64,000 bases of DNA from Gammaproteobacteria bacterium (lineage in GTDB: Bacteria > Pseudomonadota > Gammaproteobacteria > Burkholderiales > Thiobacillaceae): contig JAHJNN010000015.1 in NCBI GenBank assembly GCA_018820765.1, positions 1 through 64,000 on the forward strand, in the 5' to 3' direction. The translations under genes and the position numbers were made by a program. Position 1 is the stretch's first letter, and each line of letters begins with the position of its first letter. Below, piece after piece: positions 51,301-59,570 of this stretch. The notes beneath the pieces are model-generated. The model saw only the letters and a list, made by a program, of their open reading frames with translations, searched no databases and was not told the DNA's origin.

Positions 51301-51978
51301 ATCGCCAAGGCCATGGCTGAAGAGGCCGCGACGCAACAACTCAACGAAGACAGCAGCGACCACGCCGCCAATTCATCGCCAGTCGGACTGCAATCCGGCG
51401 AGGTCCAGTCCCAGGAAACCACCGAGGTCTACGCCAGGAATATTCCCGACGCCTCAGCCATGTCGACTGGGGTCTTCATCGAAGCCGATCCCCTGTCCGT
51501 AGTGGATGGCGTGAACGCCGATGCCTTTTTCGATGCGGCCTACGACCCAACCCTTGCTCGCATGATCGCCCATGTGGTCGAGATCGAAGGCCCGGTACTG
51601 GATGGGGTTCTCGCTCGCCGCATTGCAAGAGCGCATGGCTGGCAACGTACTGGCTCGCGCATACGGGAGCGGGTCGAAGCGCTGGCCTCCAGGCAATTCA
51701 AAACGACCCAGGAGGATGTCGGGGCGTTCTACTGGCAGGCGGGGCAAAACCCGGATGGACCTATCGCGTTCAGGCGGCCGGCTGAGGATGCGGCCAGGGC
51801 GGTGGATGAAATCTGCATGGCGGAACTGGGGGCGCTGGCGAAGAAGGTGATGTCGGACGGCTCTTTGGGAGAGGGTGTAATTACTGCCATGGCGCGGGAA
51901 ATTGGGCTGCATCAGATCAGAGCTGCCAGCCGTGGTCGGCTTGAGAAAGTAATGCAGATGGTTATGGGAGTGTCCTGA
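45331..51978 (+). CDS. DUF4011 / SF1 helicase / Vsr-like nuclease / DUF3320 protein (Hhe-type defence candidate)
   Basis: Walker A VGPPGTGKSQT; motif II VVVFDEASQIPVWDA; GDPKQLPPTNF; Vsr/DUF559-like FEEAVAAALARKGWQLHTQIGASAFRIDLAVV...IECDGATYHRSATARDRDKLREQVLRGLGWDILRVWSTDWW; C-terminal DUF3320-like region. Confidence 0.85.
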   Translation: MVTMPNSGSNRDTKMNDTEPLEESESKKPLLTITAALGAKLNLADFQNAVPILRELSVINDTSESLAELDLRIESTPAFLKTRHWHIDSVNAGQSCHIPDLDVQLDGSLLSRLTEAEIATVSLVLRQRGEAGDELARHEQTVELLPRNQWGGLSHLPDMVAAFVQPNEPAVERVLKQTAEVLRKHGKNPALDGYRGGSKRAWELTSGLWSAVVAMGLDYALPPASFEHAGQKVRGPGQIAESGLATCLDLALLFCSAIEQAGLNPLLVFTKGHAFAGVWLKNEEFSTSVVDDITALRKRIKLKELVLFETTVATHRPVPSFSYAIQLGAQQIAEENEEAFELAVDIRRARLQRIKPLASAEAPSTSQTAEPTPVIEPVFDEAPDLPEDDVVAEQDPATLNPKDRLARWQRKLLDLSLRNNLLSFRGGKKAIKLEAPDPGALEDMLSEGQTVRLLARPELMDGADPRNQAIHENRERENVRREHAREALQRREVFVDLPQDELDARFVELYRAARATLQEGGANTLFLALGFLTWTRDDKSGKRYRAPLILVPVNLTRQSVRSGFTLTLHDDEPRFNPTLIEMLRQDFKLNLGVADGELPKDDAGLDVAGIWKRVSHAIKDIEGWEVTEDVVLAMFSFAKYLMWKDLTERTEQLRENPVVRHLIDTPRESYPSELAFPNLRRLDSELPPERTFCPLPADSSQLSAVMAAARGKDFVLVGPPGTGKSQTISNLIAQCLAEDKRVLFVSEKIAALDVVYRRLREVGLGEFCLELHSSKARKLDVLAQLEKAWEASGAVDPEAWRMEAKRLRILRDQLNGYVERLHQRHSNGMTIFEAIGRVVDGEDMPALGLSWSGPNIHDAAAMEALREVVDRLEVNAQAVGRDALQTHPLAAVGHDDWSPSWQQALIDAARKAIPAVQVVAQASDRFSEAVGLPGLALNRRTRGALAVLAKTLPQTAGRDWRFVLRPDAKTLADRLQEALALLAEHQGHSAELSPPWPDSALAACKRGLQWLASRQETFGQLGQPWPMAMVQELEKGLALLEGIDRVTKQLSVRYSEQVEQLNVNQLQRDWAKAEKAIWPLSWLAKHKIRKELDAVVTGEGEPDVAGDLRAWVEIRALRVQVAALEPGADTEGIWAGLKTKPDLVRCALRFQSALGAAKNEQPWEDSGFEPIADRRCGERLATELARLRTLRALGSQLAELEYLGAATESLWAGRATRSEALAAALRFQETMQTLRESGALTGEHDTVAAGDCGHTLAADYQRLRQRTMVEQRLVAYADLPDITAGLWNGLKTRATEVDKALKFQSAMAAAVSNLASTPEEIGTIKVALDRLIGAGNSLLEPSGPIAAAGDTYLQAWGALQPAIDRLASAGGFSEVAKTEFGEQTLDDLMQRCEAIIRAESRLHAWCAWRKVSGQAMVLGLGALVSGIENGTVVEGKVRRAFETDYSRWWLNAVVDVEPVIRTFVSAEHEKRIADFRALDERFTALTRDWIRARLCADMPSQDDVTRNSEWGILRHEMNKKKRHMPLRELMTNIPGALSKLTPCLLMSPLSIAQYLAADSTSFDVVVFDEASQIPVWDAVGAIARGKQVVMVGDPKQLPPTNFFDRAESDLDDEDVESDLESILDECLGASLPTMNLTWHYRSRNESLIAFSNHRYYGGSLVTFPSPVTEDRAVSFHPVNGVYEKGGARINKAEARALVADLVGRLKSPGFRESKLTIGVVTFNTEQQGLIEDLLDEERRKDPAIEPWFSDIELEPVFVKNLESVQGDERDIMYFSITYGPDLHGAVSMNFGPMNRTGGERRLNVAITRARHELRVFSSLKAEQMDLARTQAMGVRDLKLFLEFAERGTRALAEAHSGSRGGFDSPFEEAVAAALARKGWQLHTQIGASAFRIDLAVVHPDAQGVYLCGIECDGATYHRSATARDRDKLREQVLRGLGWDILRVWSTDWWIDAAGTLEKLDAKLRVLLETSRVKRAEAAEKETARLAAEEAIAKAMAEEAATQQLNEDSSDHAANSSPVGLQSGEVQSQETTEVYARNIPDASAMSTGVFIEADPLSVVDGVNADAFFDAAYDPTLARMIAHVVEIEGPVLDGVLARRIARAHGWQRTGSRIRERVEALASRQFKTTQEDVGAFYWQAGQNPDGPIAFRRPAEDAARAVDEICMAELGALAKKVMSDGSLGEGVITAMAREIGLHQIRAASRGRLEKVMQMVMGVS

Positions 51979-52094
51979 TGGCTGTAAACCTAGTGCACAT
52001 GACTAAGCGTTTGCAGCAAATTCGTGTTGCGCTTGCCAACACAGTCGAAGAAGCCTGTGGGGCTATGATCCAGGCCAAGGCGGGGGGAAAGTAG
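51978..52094 (+). CDS. 38-aa micro-ORF between helicase and DUF2130 genes
   Basis: ATG overlaps the helicase stop (TGATG); [38 protein letters not shown]; stop lies 2 nt before the next ATG. Not in ORF track. Confidence 0.45.
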   Translation: MAVNLVHMTKRLQQIRVALANTVEEACGAMIQAKAGGK

Positions 52095-52096
52095 TC

Positions 52097-53506
52097 ATGC
52101 AAGAAATCATCTGCCCGCACTGCGGGGAGGCATTTAAGATCGACGAGGCCGGGTACGCGGACATCCTGAAGCAGGTTCGCGACAGCGAGTTCGAGCAGCA
52201 GTTGCACGAGCGACTTGAACTGGCCGAGCAGGATAAGCGGAATGCTGTCGAGCTCGCCAAGGCCAAGGTTGCCAACGACTTGCAGAAAGCTGCTGCAGCC
52301 AAGGACGCTGAAATCCAGGATCTGAAGGCTAGGCTCGATGCAGGCGAAGTCGCACAGAAGCTCGCCGTGACCGAGGCACTACGCGCCATGGAGAAAGAGC
52401 GTGACACGCTCGCTAACGAACTTGAGCGGGCGAAGCATGAAAAGCAAGCCGCTTCCGATCTAGCAGAGGCGAAGCTCGTGAATGAACTACAAATGGCCGC
52501 CGCAACGAGGGACGCGGAGATTCAGGGCCTGAAGGCTACGCTCGACGCCATCGAGGTTGCTCAGAAGCTCGCGATCACCGAAGCAGTCAGTGCGGTCGAG
52601 AAGGAGCGCGACGAACTGAAGAGCGGCCTGAATAGAGCTGAGCTTGAGAAGCAGCTCGCCGAGAAGGCGCTCAAGGACAAGTACGAGACGCAAATAAAGG
52701 ATCGCGATGACGCGATCGAGCGGCTCCGGGACATGAAGGCCCGTCTGTCGACCAAGATGGTTGGTGAAACCCTTGAGCAGCACTGCGAGACCGAGTTCAA
52801 CCGCATTCGAGCGATGGCGTTTCCAAGGGCATATTTCGAGAAGGACAACGACGCGCGCACTGGCAGCAAGGGCGACTACCTCTTTCGCGACTCAGTTGAG
52901 GCTGGCACCGAGATTGTCTCGATCATGTTCGAGATGAAGAACGAGAGCGACGAAACAGCGACCAAGAAAAGGAACGAAGACTTTCTCAAAGAGCTCGACA
53001 AGGACCGCACTGAGAAGGGCTGCGAGTATGCAGTGTTAGTTTCCCTGCTTGAGCCCGACAGCGAGCTTTACAACTCCGGCATTGTCGATGTGTCCCACCG
53101 TTATCCGAAGATGTATGTCGTCCGACCGCAATTTTTCATCCCGATCATTACTCTGCTGCGAAACGCCGCCCAAAACTCACTACAGTACAAAACCGAGCTC
53201 GCGTTGATGAAAGCACAGAACATTGATATCACAAACTTCGAGAACGAACTCGATGCGTTCAAGACTGGCTTCGCCCGGAACTACGAGCTGGCGTCCAAAA
53301 AATTTAAGACGGCTATTGAAGAGATCGACAAGACCATCGACCATCTTCAGAAGACCAAGGACGCTCTGCTCGGTTCAGAAAACAACCTCCGCCTTGCCAA
53401 CAACAAGGCCGACGACTTGACCGTCAAGAAGCTAACCAAGGGTAATCCCACAATGGCCGCAAAGTTTGCCGAACTCAAGAGTCGTGGCTCTTCCGATGCC
53501 GAATGA
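52097..53506 (+). CDS. DUF2130-domain protein (coiled coil plus nuclease-like domain)
   Basis: [42 protein letters not shown]...IMFEMKNE...[45 protein letters not shown]. Confidence 0.87.
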   Translation: MQEIICPHCGEAFKIDEAGYADILKQVRDSEFEQQLHERLELAEQDKRNAVELAKAKVANDLQKAAAAKDAEIQDLKARLDAGEVAQKLAVTEALRAMEKERDTLANELERAKHEKQAASDLAEAKLVNELQMAAATRDAEIQGLKATLDAIEVAQKLAITEAVSAVEKERDELKSGLNRAELEKQLAEKALKDKYETQIKDRDDAIERLRDMKARLSTKMVGETLEQHCETEFNRIRAMAFPRAYFEKDNDARTGSKGDYLFRDSVEAGTEIVSIMFEMKNESDETATKKRNEDFLKELDKDRTEKGCEYAVLVSLLEPDSELYNSGIVDVSHRYPKMYVVRPQFFIPIITLLRNAAQNSLQYKTELALMKAQNIDITNFENELDAFKTGFARNYELASKKFKTAIEEIDKTIDHLQKTKDALLGSENNLRLANNKADDLTVKKLTKGNPTMAAKFAELKSRGSSDAE

Positions 53507-53724
53507 GTTCGGTCAGTGATCTTATGTTCGGCAGCGAATAGCCTTAAGGTCAGTTGTCCCCCTCATTGCTGCCGTCTAATCTGACACTCCTGAACGACAG
53601 CAATGGCCGAACTCCGGTCGGATAGGTGAGCCTGCTTCTGGCCGTATCCGGCCTTTAACCTCCTTGTTGCAGCAGTTCAAGCGTAAGGAGAATGAAACGG
53701 TGGATCAAATCTGGCTGACAACGC

Positions 53725-54081
53725 TTAAGCCGCCTCCCGCAACGCCACCCTGATATCGATCTCATCAAACGGCACCACCAGCTTCCCGTCCGTCCGTTCC
53801 AGCAACCCCAGTTCTTCCAGTGCCTTCACGTCGGTGTGGACGTTTTTGTAGTCGCGCCCCAGCGCCTGGGCGAGTTGGTGGATGTTGAGCGCCTCATGGC
53901 TGGCGACGTGGCGCAGCAATTCCAGGCGTCGGTCGGTGATGGCGGCGAACAGTTCCGAAGGCGAGCCGAAGCTGATGGTGGGCACGATGGTCTCATCGCC
54001 TGCTTCGATGCGCCGCCAGACCGATGCGGCGTCTTTCAACGCCTGGGCTGGCGTGGTGATGGTGATTTCAACCTTGCTCAT
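53725..54081 (-). CDS. HTH DNA-binding protein (HVO_A0114 / antitoxin-like)
   Basis: SFGSPSELFAAITDRRLELLRHVASHEALNIHQLAQALGRDYKNVHTDVKALEELGLL. Confidence 0.75.
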   Translation of the reverse strand: MSKVEITITTPAQALKDAASVWRRIEAGDETIVPTISFGSPSELFAAITDRRLELLRHVASHEALNIHQLAQALGRDYKNVHTDVKALEELGLLERTDGKLVVPFDEIDIRVALREAA

Positions 54082-54114
54082 GTGTCCCACTCCCAGCCCG
54101 CGAGGATGGCGTTC

Positions 54115-54137
54115 ATTATGGTTCAACGCACCATAAT
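54115..54137. promoter_or_regulatory. Inverted repeat ATTATGGT-N7-ACCATAAT upstream of the HTH gene
   Basis: Perfect 8-bp arms, 33 bp upstream of the start codon. Confidence 0.55.
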
Positions 54138-54169
54138 TAGCCAGCTCTGTTGCTGGTGCGGAGGGTCGC

Positions 54170-54889
54170 TTATGGCGGGGTCTCGGCAACCGGCCCATTC
54201 AGCCGGCGCGACCAGTCCTCGACCTGGCTGGATTGCAGGCGCTTTTCGGCCAGTTGTCGGAAGGAAGTGGGCAGCACGGCAAGCGCGGCGATGGCATGGA
54301 GGGCGTCGGCGTTCATGCGGTCGACATACAGGTGGTGCAGCAGCCGGGCCAGGGGCCAGTCCGGGTGCGGGCGGTCGATCAGGCGAAGTTCGTCCCCGGG
54401 CGTGACCACACCCGGCTCCAGCACGCGGTAGTACCAGCCGGTGCGGGCGCTGGCCTGGACGCGCCGGGGCATGTCCGGGATGCCGAAGCGCACGCCGAGT
54501 TTCCAGCAGGGCTGGCGGGCCTGGGCGACCTGGATGCGCGCGGTGCCGAGACTGAACTGGTCGCCCACGCAGACGTTCTGCTCAGTGAGGCCGACGGTGG
54601 AGATGTTCTCGCCGAACCCGCCGGCGCGGAAGCGTTCCGCCAGGTCGGGAAGCTCGCGGCACCAGGCCGCGTAATGCTCGAACGGGTAATGGTGCACGGC
54701 CTTGTCCGGCCCGCCATGGCGGCTGGGATCGCCTTGCTCGTCGCCGACAAAGCCTGTCACGGACAGCCGCAGGGGCGTGGTGATAGGTTGTTTGTCGATG
54801 GCGCTGGGTTCGCCGTTCGGCCCGAAGGGGCGCGCTTGGCCGATCAGAAGTTGTACGGCGGCGTTCGGTAGTGGTTGGTCCATTCGCAA
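54170..54889 (-). CDS. MOSC-domain protein (YiiM-like)
   Basis: GDPSRHGGPDKAVHHYPFEHYAAW, FGENISTVGLTEQNVCVGDQFSLG, QPCWKLGVRF. Confidence 0.88.
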   Translation of the reverse strand: MRMDQPLPNAAVQLLIGQARPFGPNGEPSAIDKQPITTPLRLSVTGFVGDEQGDPSRHGGPDKAVHHYPFEHYAAWCRELPDLAERFRAGGFGENISTVGLTEQNVCVGDQFSLGTARIQVAQARQPCWKLGVRFGIPDMPRRVQASARTGWYYRVLEPGVVTPGDELRLIDRPHPDWPLARLLHHLYVDRMNADALHAIAALAVLPTSFRQLAEKRLQSSQVEDWSRRLNGPVAETPP

Positions 54890-54903
54890 ATCATCCTGGT
54901 TTT

Positions 54904-55356
54904 TTAGGCTGCCATCCAGCGCTGCGCCGCGCGCGCCAGCGGGGCGGGCAGCTGGCGCAGCACGGTGTCGGGGTCGAGGGCATCGAGCAGATTCTTGACG
55001 GTGAGGCCGAGTTCGGTGTCGCCTTCGCTGACCAGACGGCGGCTGAAGAAGAGGGTGTCGGGGTCTTCGCGGCGGGCGAGCAGCAGCAGGAAATCGCGGG
55101 CGGTGGCGCTGATGGTGAGATCGGGCGCGCCGCTGTCCGCCGCGAATCCGCTTTGGGTGACGGTGAAGCGCAGGTTGAGCCCGAGGTCCTTGACGCGGAT
55201 GGCGTAGCGGCGGCCGGCCAGCGCTTGCCAGTCGAGGGTTTTAAGCGCGGGCCACAGCAGGCGGTTCGCCACGGCTGAAAACGCCAGGCTGGGCGGCGCG
55301 GCGGGGAGCCGGGTGACGACGTTGGCGAGTTGCGGGGGCAGGGCAAGGTTCAGCAT
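54904..55356 (-). CDS. ubiT: SCP2-domain accessory factor of O2-independent ubiquinone synthesis
   Basis: SCP2-like protein adjacent to ubiV and ubiU; FFSRRLVSEGDTELGLTVKNLLDALD. Confidence 0.82.
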   Translation of the reverse strand: MLNLALPPQLANVVTRLPAAPPSLAFSAVANRLLWPALKTLDWQALAGRRYAIRVKDLGLNLRFTVTQSGFAADSGAPDLTISATARDFLLLLARREDPDTLFFSRRLVSEGDTELGLTVKNLLDALDPDTVLRQLPAPLARAAQRWMAA

Positions 55357-56243
55357 GAGCGCTCCATTCCATATTCGAGTCCGGCACGACCATGCCAGTA
55401 ACCGTCGACGGGCGGGCCGGGCAGGATGTGCGTCAGCGTGTCCGCCGCGCGGGTGTCTCCCGCCAGCGCCGCCTGGAAGGCTTCGGCCACGCGCCCCATG
55501 TGGCGCGACTGCGGCGACAGGCGCAGGCTGGCGATGCCGAGTTTGCGCAGCGCGGGCAGCTCGCCAATCAGGTTGTAGACGCCGGCGGACTGGGTCTGGA
55601 TGCCGTTGAGCGTGAGGAAGGGTTCGCCCTCGCGGGTGGACAGCGGCAGCCCGTCCGGATGGTCGAGGCAGCGGAACTGGCAGTCGTCCTTGGGCAGGTT
55701 GTAATGGCGCGCGGTGAAGCAGCGCGCGGAGTACGCCAGCGGCAATTTGCCGTAGGCGAACACTTCGGTTTCCATGCTGGCCGGCGCGCGTTGGAGCAGC
55801 GACGCCAGGGCGTCGCGCGACATTTCCACCGGCGGCAGCCAGCGCGTCGCGCCCAGCCCGGCGAGCACGTCGAGCGTCTCGGGGTTGTAGACATTGAGCG
55901 TGGGCCCGGCGACGAAAGGCACGCCGGCTTCGGACAGCAGCCGCACCGCGCCCCATTCGTTGGCCTCGACCCGGAAACGGCCGTCGCCCACGATGCGGCG
56001 CAAGGTCTTGAGGTCGGATTCGGATTCGATCAGCGTCTGGCTGGACAGCACCACCTCCTTGCCGGCGGCGGCGAGGTGTTCCGCCAGCTCCAGCCAGTCG
56101 GGCAGGCGCAGCAGGTGGCGGCGCGAACAGACGCTCTCGCCCAGATACACGCGCGCCACCGGCCAGCGTTTCGCTTCGTCATAGAAGGCGAGCACGTCGT
56201 CGCGCGACCAGTAGTAGAGGAGGGGGCCGAGGGAGAGGTTCAT
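55350..56243 (-). CDS. ubiV: U32-family protein UbiV
   Basis: LGPLLYYWSRDDVLAFYDEAKRWPVARVYLGESVCSRR; Cys cluster; adjacent to ubiU. Confidence 0.88.
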   Translation of the reverse strand: MNLSLGPLLYYWSRDDVLAFYDEAKRWPVARVYLGESVCSRRHLLRLPDWLELAEHLAAAGKEVVLSSQTLIESESDLKTLRRIVGDGRFRVEANEWGAVRLLSEAGVPFVAGPTLNVYNPETLDVLAGLGATRWLPPVEMSRDALASLLQRAPASMETEVFAYGKLPLAYSARCFTARHYNLPKDDCQFRCLDHPDGLPLSTREGEPFLTLNGIQTQSAGVYNLIGELPALRKLGIASLRLSPQSRHMGRVAEAFQAALAGDTRAADTLTHILPGPPVDGYWHGRAGLEYGMERSC

Positions 56244-56303
56244 TTCACAGGGGCAAGGTTCAAGTTACAAGATTCAAGGGAAAAGCGGAGGCTTCTTCAC
56301 TGC

Positions 56304-57305
56304 TTACTTCCATGGGCGGTGGTAGGCGCCGAGCGTGTGGCTCTGGCCTTCGGACAGCTTGTTGAGCTCGGCCTGCCAGGCGGGCGTGGGCTTGAAGGCG
56401 TCGGCGTTTTTCTTCACCGCGTCGATGGCGGCGCGCCACACTTTCGTTACCTGGGTGACATAGGCGGGGCTGCGCTGGCGGCCTTCGATCTTGATGGCGG
56501 CGACGCCGATCTTCAGCATGTCGGGCAAGAGGTCGAGGGTGTTGAGGCTGGTGGGTTCCTCGATGGCGTAGTAGGTTTCGCCGCCGACGTTGAAGCGGCC
56601 CTTGCACAGGGTCGGATAGCCGGCCTTTTCGTTCTTGCCGTAGCGGTCGAGCAGCACGCCGTTGAGGCGCGACTCCAGGCCGGCCGGCGTCTCGGTCCAC
56701 TGCACGGCTTTCGCCGGCGAGCACACGCCCGCCGAATTGGGCGATTCGCCGGTGCAGTACGACGACAGCAGGCAGCGCCCCTCGACCATCACGCACAGGC
56801 CGCCGAAGCCGAACAGCTCGATCTCGACGTCGGTGTGCTTCACCACGTTTTCCACCTGCGGCAGCGACAGCACGCGCGGCAGCACGGCGCGCTGGATGCC
56901 GAAGTGCTCGCGGTAGAAATTCACCGCTTCGTAGCTGGTGGCCGAGCCCTGCACCGACAGGTGCAGGCGAAGCTGCGGATGCTGTTTGACCGCGTAGCGC
57001 ATCAGCCCGGCGTCGGCGAGGATGACCGCGTCCATGCCGAGCTTCGCCGCGCGATCGACCGCGCCGGTCCAGCGGCTCCAGGTGTCGGCCTGCGGATAGG
57101 TGTTGAGTGCGAGCAGTACCTTGCGGCCGCGGTCGTGCGCGTAGCGCAGGCCCTCGGCCGCCTGCGCCTCGTCGAAGTTGAGGCCGGGGAAGGCGCGCGC
57201 GTTGGTGTTGTCGCGAAAGCCCATGTAGACCGCGTCGGCGCCGTGGTCGATGGCCGCCTTGAGCGAAACGAGACTACCCGCCGGGCAGATCAGATCAAGC
57301 GCTAT
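56304..57305 (-). CDS. ubiU: U32-family protein UbiU, probable AUA start
   Basis: LICPAGSLVSLKAAIDHGADAVYMGFRDNTNARAFPGLNF; EGRCLLSSYCTGESPNSAGVCSPA. SD AAAGGAG lies 7 nt before ATA GCG CTT GAT CTG; the ORF track start (GTG, 57341) places this SD inside the gene. Confidence 0.85.
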   Translation of the reverse strand: MALDLICPAGSLVSLKAAIDHGADAVYMGFRDNTNARAFPGLNFDEAQAAEGLRYAHDRGRKVLLALNTYPQADTWSRWTGAVDRAAKLGMDAVILADAGLMRYAVKQHPQLRLHLSVQGSATSYEAVNFYREHFGIQRAVLPRVLSLPQVENVVKHTDVEIELFGFGGLCVMVEGRCLLSSYCTGESPNSAGVCSPAKAVQWTETPAGLESRLNGVLLDRYGKNEKAGYPTLCKGRFNVGGETYYAIEEPTSLNTLDLLPDMLKIGVAAIKIEGRQRSPAYVTQVTKVWRAAIDAVKKNADAFKPTPAWQAELNKLSEGQSHTLGAYHRPWK

Positions 57306-58245
57306 GGTTGTGCTCCTTTCGAATTCGGCCGGCACGCGCACCCTGGCGGCTGTCGCGCCGTTCCAGTTCGTCGGCGATGCCGTTCAGAATGTCCCATTTC
57401 TTCGCGCACCATGCAGGCGCCAAAAGAATGTCGGGCGAGGCGGTGCCGGTAACGCGATGGTATACCACCTCCCATGGCGTGCGCTCGATCAGGTCGGCGG
57501 CGATGCGCACGTAGTCGGCCTCGGCCATAGGTGCGTACTCGTCGCGCTTCCATTCGATGGCGAGCCGGGTGTGCTTCACCACGTGCAGCGGGTGCAGTTT
57601 CAGGCCATCGACGCCGACGTCGAGCACGCGGTCAAGGCTGGCGTGGCTATGCGAGGCATCTTCGCCCGGCAGGCCGACGATGAGGTGGCAGCACACCGGG
57701 ATGCCGCGCGAGCGCGCGGCGCGGGTGGCGGTTTCGTATTCGGCGAAGCCGTGGCCGCGGTTGACGCGCGCGAGCGTGGCGTCGAAGGCGGATTGCAGAC
57801 CCAGCTCCAGCCACACTTCGTGGCCGCGGTCGCGGTATTCCGCCAGCAGGTCGAGCACCGGCGGCGGCACGCAGTCGGGCCGGGTGCCGATCGACAGCCC
57901 GATCACGTCGGGCGCTTGCAGCGCGGCGTCGTACAGCGCGCGCAGTTCGTCCACGTGGGCATAGGTGTTGGTGTAGGCCTGGAAATAGGCGATGAAGCGG
58001 CGCGCGCCGGTGCCCTTTGCGATACGGCCGCGCGCGCGGTCGAACTGCGCGGCGAGCGGCATCGGGTCGCGTGCGCCGGGGGCGAAGGACTTGTTGTTGC
58101 AGAAGCTGCAGCCGCCGATGCCTTTGCTGCCGTCGCGGTTGGGGCAGGTGAAGCCGGCGTCGAGCGCGATCTTGTGCACCCGCTCGCCGTGGCGCGCCCG
58201 CATGGCGCGGCCGAAGGTGTGGATGCGTGACGAGAGATCGGTCAC
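57295..58245 (-). CDS. Radical SAM protein (YhcC/TIGR01212-like)
   Basis: KIALDAGFTCPNRDGSKGIGGCSFCNNKSFAPG; IGLSIGTRPDCV. Confidence 0.87.
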   Translation of the reverse strand: MTDLSSRIHTFGRAMRARHGERVHKIALDAGFTCPNRDGSKGIGGCSFCNNKSFAPGARDPMPLAAQFDRARGRIAKGTGARRFIAYFQAYTNTYAHVDELRALYDAALQAPDVIGLSIGTRPDCVPPPVLDLLAEYRDRGHEVWLELGLQSAFDATLARVNRGHGFAEYETATRAARSRGIPVCCHLIVGLPGEDASHSHASLDRVLDVGVDGLKLHPLHVVKHTRLAIEWKRDEYAPMAEADYVRIAADLIERTPWEVVYHRVTGTASPDILLAPAWCAKKWDILNGIADELERRDSRQGARAGRIRKEHNHSA

Positions 58246-59448
58246 TTAGCCGGGTTTGCCGTCGACCCGCGGGCGCAGCAGGATGGGGGTATAGATCGCG
58301 GCGAACAGGCCGAACGCGGCGATCCACAGCACGCCGGCCACAATCATGCCTTGCGCATACAGGCCGGGGAAAAGCAGCGGCTGGATGACGCGGATCAGCG
58401 CGGCAAGATTGACCGCGACGAAGGCCCACGTCATCAGCGGGGCCGGCTCCAGCATGCGGCCGCTGTGGCCGAGCGAGACGCGCGCCATCATGCCCAGGGT
58501 CAGCACGCCGATGCCGCCGGCGGTGAAGGCATGCAGCGCGCTGCCGGCCGCCGCGCCCAGCCCGGACGCCGACAGGGCAAGCAGGGCGAAGCCGACGGCG
58601 ATCCAGGCGTAGCCCAGGTGCAGGATCCACAACAGCGGCACCGACCAGTATTTGCTCGTGTACCAGCCCGCCAGGCGGACCGCATGCGCGACTGCGGCAA
58701 GTGCCGCGAGCAGCGCGGTGACGATCGAGAAGGGCGCGACCAGGGCGGCAATCAGTGCAGCGATGGTGGCGGCCGGCACCAGGATTTCGATGGCTTTCCA
58801 GCGCCGTGCGCGGGTGCGCAGCTTGTTGTCGGTGAAGCTGGGAATCACCCGGCCGCCCATCACGGTCATCATCGCGACGATGACGTAGGTCGCCAGATGC
58901 AGGCCCAGGCTGGCGCTGACGGCGTCCCACACCAGCGCGTCTGCATGCACCAGCGCATTGGCGGCAGCCAGCGCCAGCAGCATGAAGGGGAAGGGATAGT
59001 TGTGCAGCTGCTTGGCCTTGAGGATGGGCAGGGCGAGCACGATGGCGAGCACCGGCAGGAAGGCGAAGTCGACGGCCGCGACCAGCACCGGCGGCAGGCC
59101 CGGCACCAGAAAGCTCACGCGGCCCGCCAGCCACAGCACGAACAGCGCGGCCAGCGGCGCGCCGGACGGGGTGGGAATCCCGGTCCAGTTTTGCGCCGCG
59201 GTGAGCAGGAAGCCGGCGATCACCGCGACGGCAAAGCCGAACAGCATTTCGTGGCCATGCCAGACAAACGGCGACAGGCTGCCGAGCGAGAGGTCGCCGC
59301 GCAGCACCAGCAGCCACAGCGCCATCATCAGCACGGCATAGAGGCCGGCGAACAGGAAAAACGGCCGGAAGCCCAGCGCGAAGGGCGCCCAGCCGACGGG
59401 CGGCAGAGGTTTGTTCGCGTTCTCGATGCGGTGCAAGGAAATTCCCAT
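58246..59448 (-). CDS. nnrS: NnrS family protein
   Basis: FALGFRPFFLFAGLYAVLMMALWLL; FVWHGHEMLFGFAVAVIAGFLLTAAQNWTG. Confidence 0.9.
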   Translation of the reverse strand: MGISLHRIENANKPLPPVGWAPFALGFRPFFLFAGLYAVLMMALWLLVLRGDLSLGSLSPFVWHGHEMLFGFAVAVIAGFLLTAAQNWTGIPTPSGAPLAALFVLWLAGRVSFLVPGLPPVLVAAVDFAFLPVLAIVLALPILKAKQLHNYPFPFMLLALAAANALVHADALVWDAVSASLGLHLATYVIVAMMTVMGGRVIPSFTDNKLRTRARRWKAIEILVPAATIAALIAALVAPFSIVTALLAALAAVAHAVRLAGWYTSKYWSVPLLWILHLGYAWIAVGFALLALSASGLGAAAGSALHAFTAGGIGVLTLGMMARVSLGHSGRMLEPAPLMTWAFVAVNLAALIRVIQPLLFPGLYAQGMIVAGVLWIAAFGLFAAIYTPILLRPRVDGKPG

Positions 59449-59570
59449 CAGTCTCTTTCAAAAGGTGAATCTGAAAAGCGTATTTGAATCACAGATGCAA
59501 CCCCACCTATAGGAGCACCCGCAAGGGGTAGGCCGTGGTTGTAAAGCCGCTGAAGCGGCAACAACCACGC

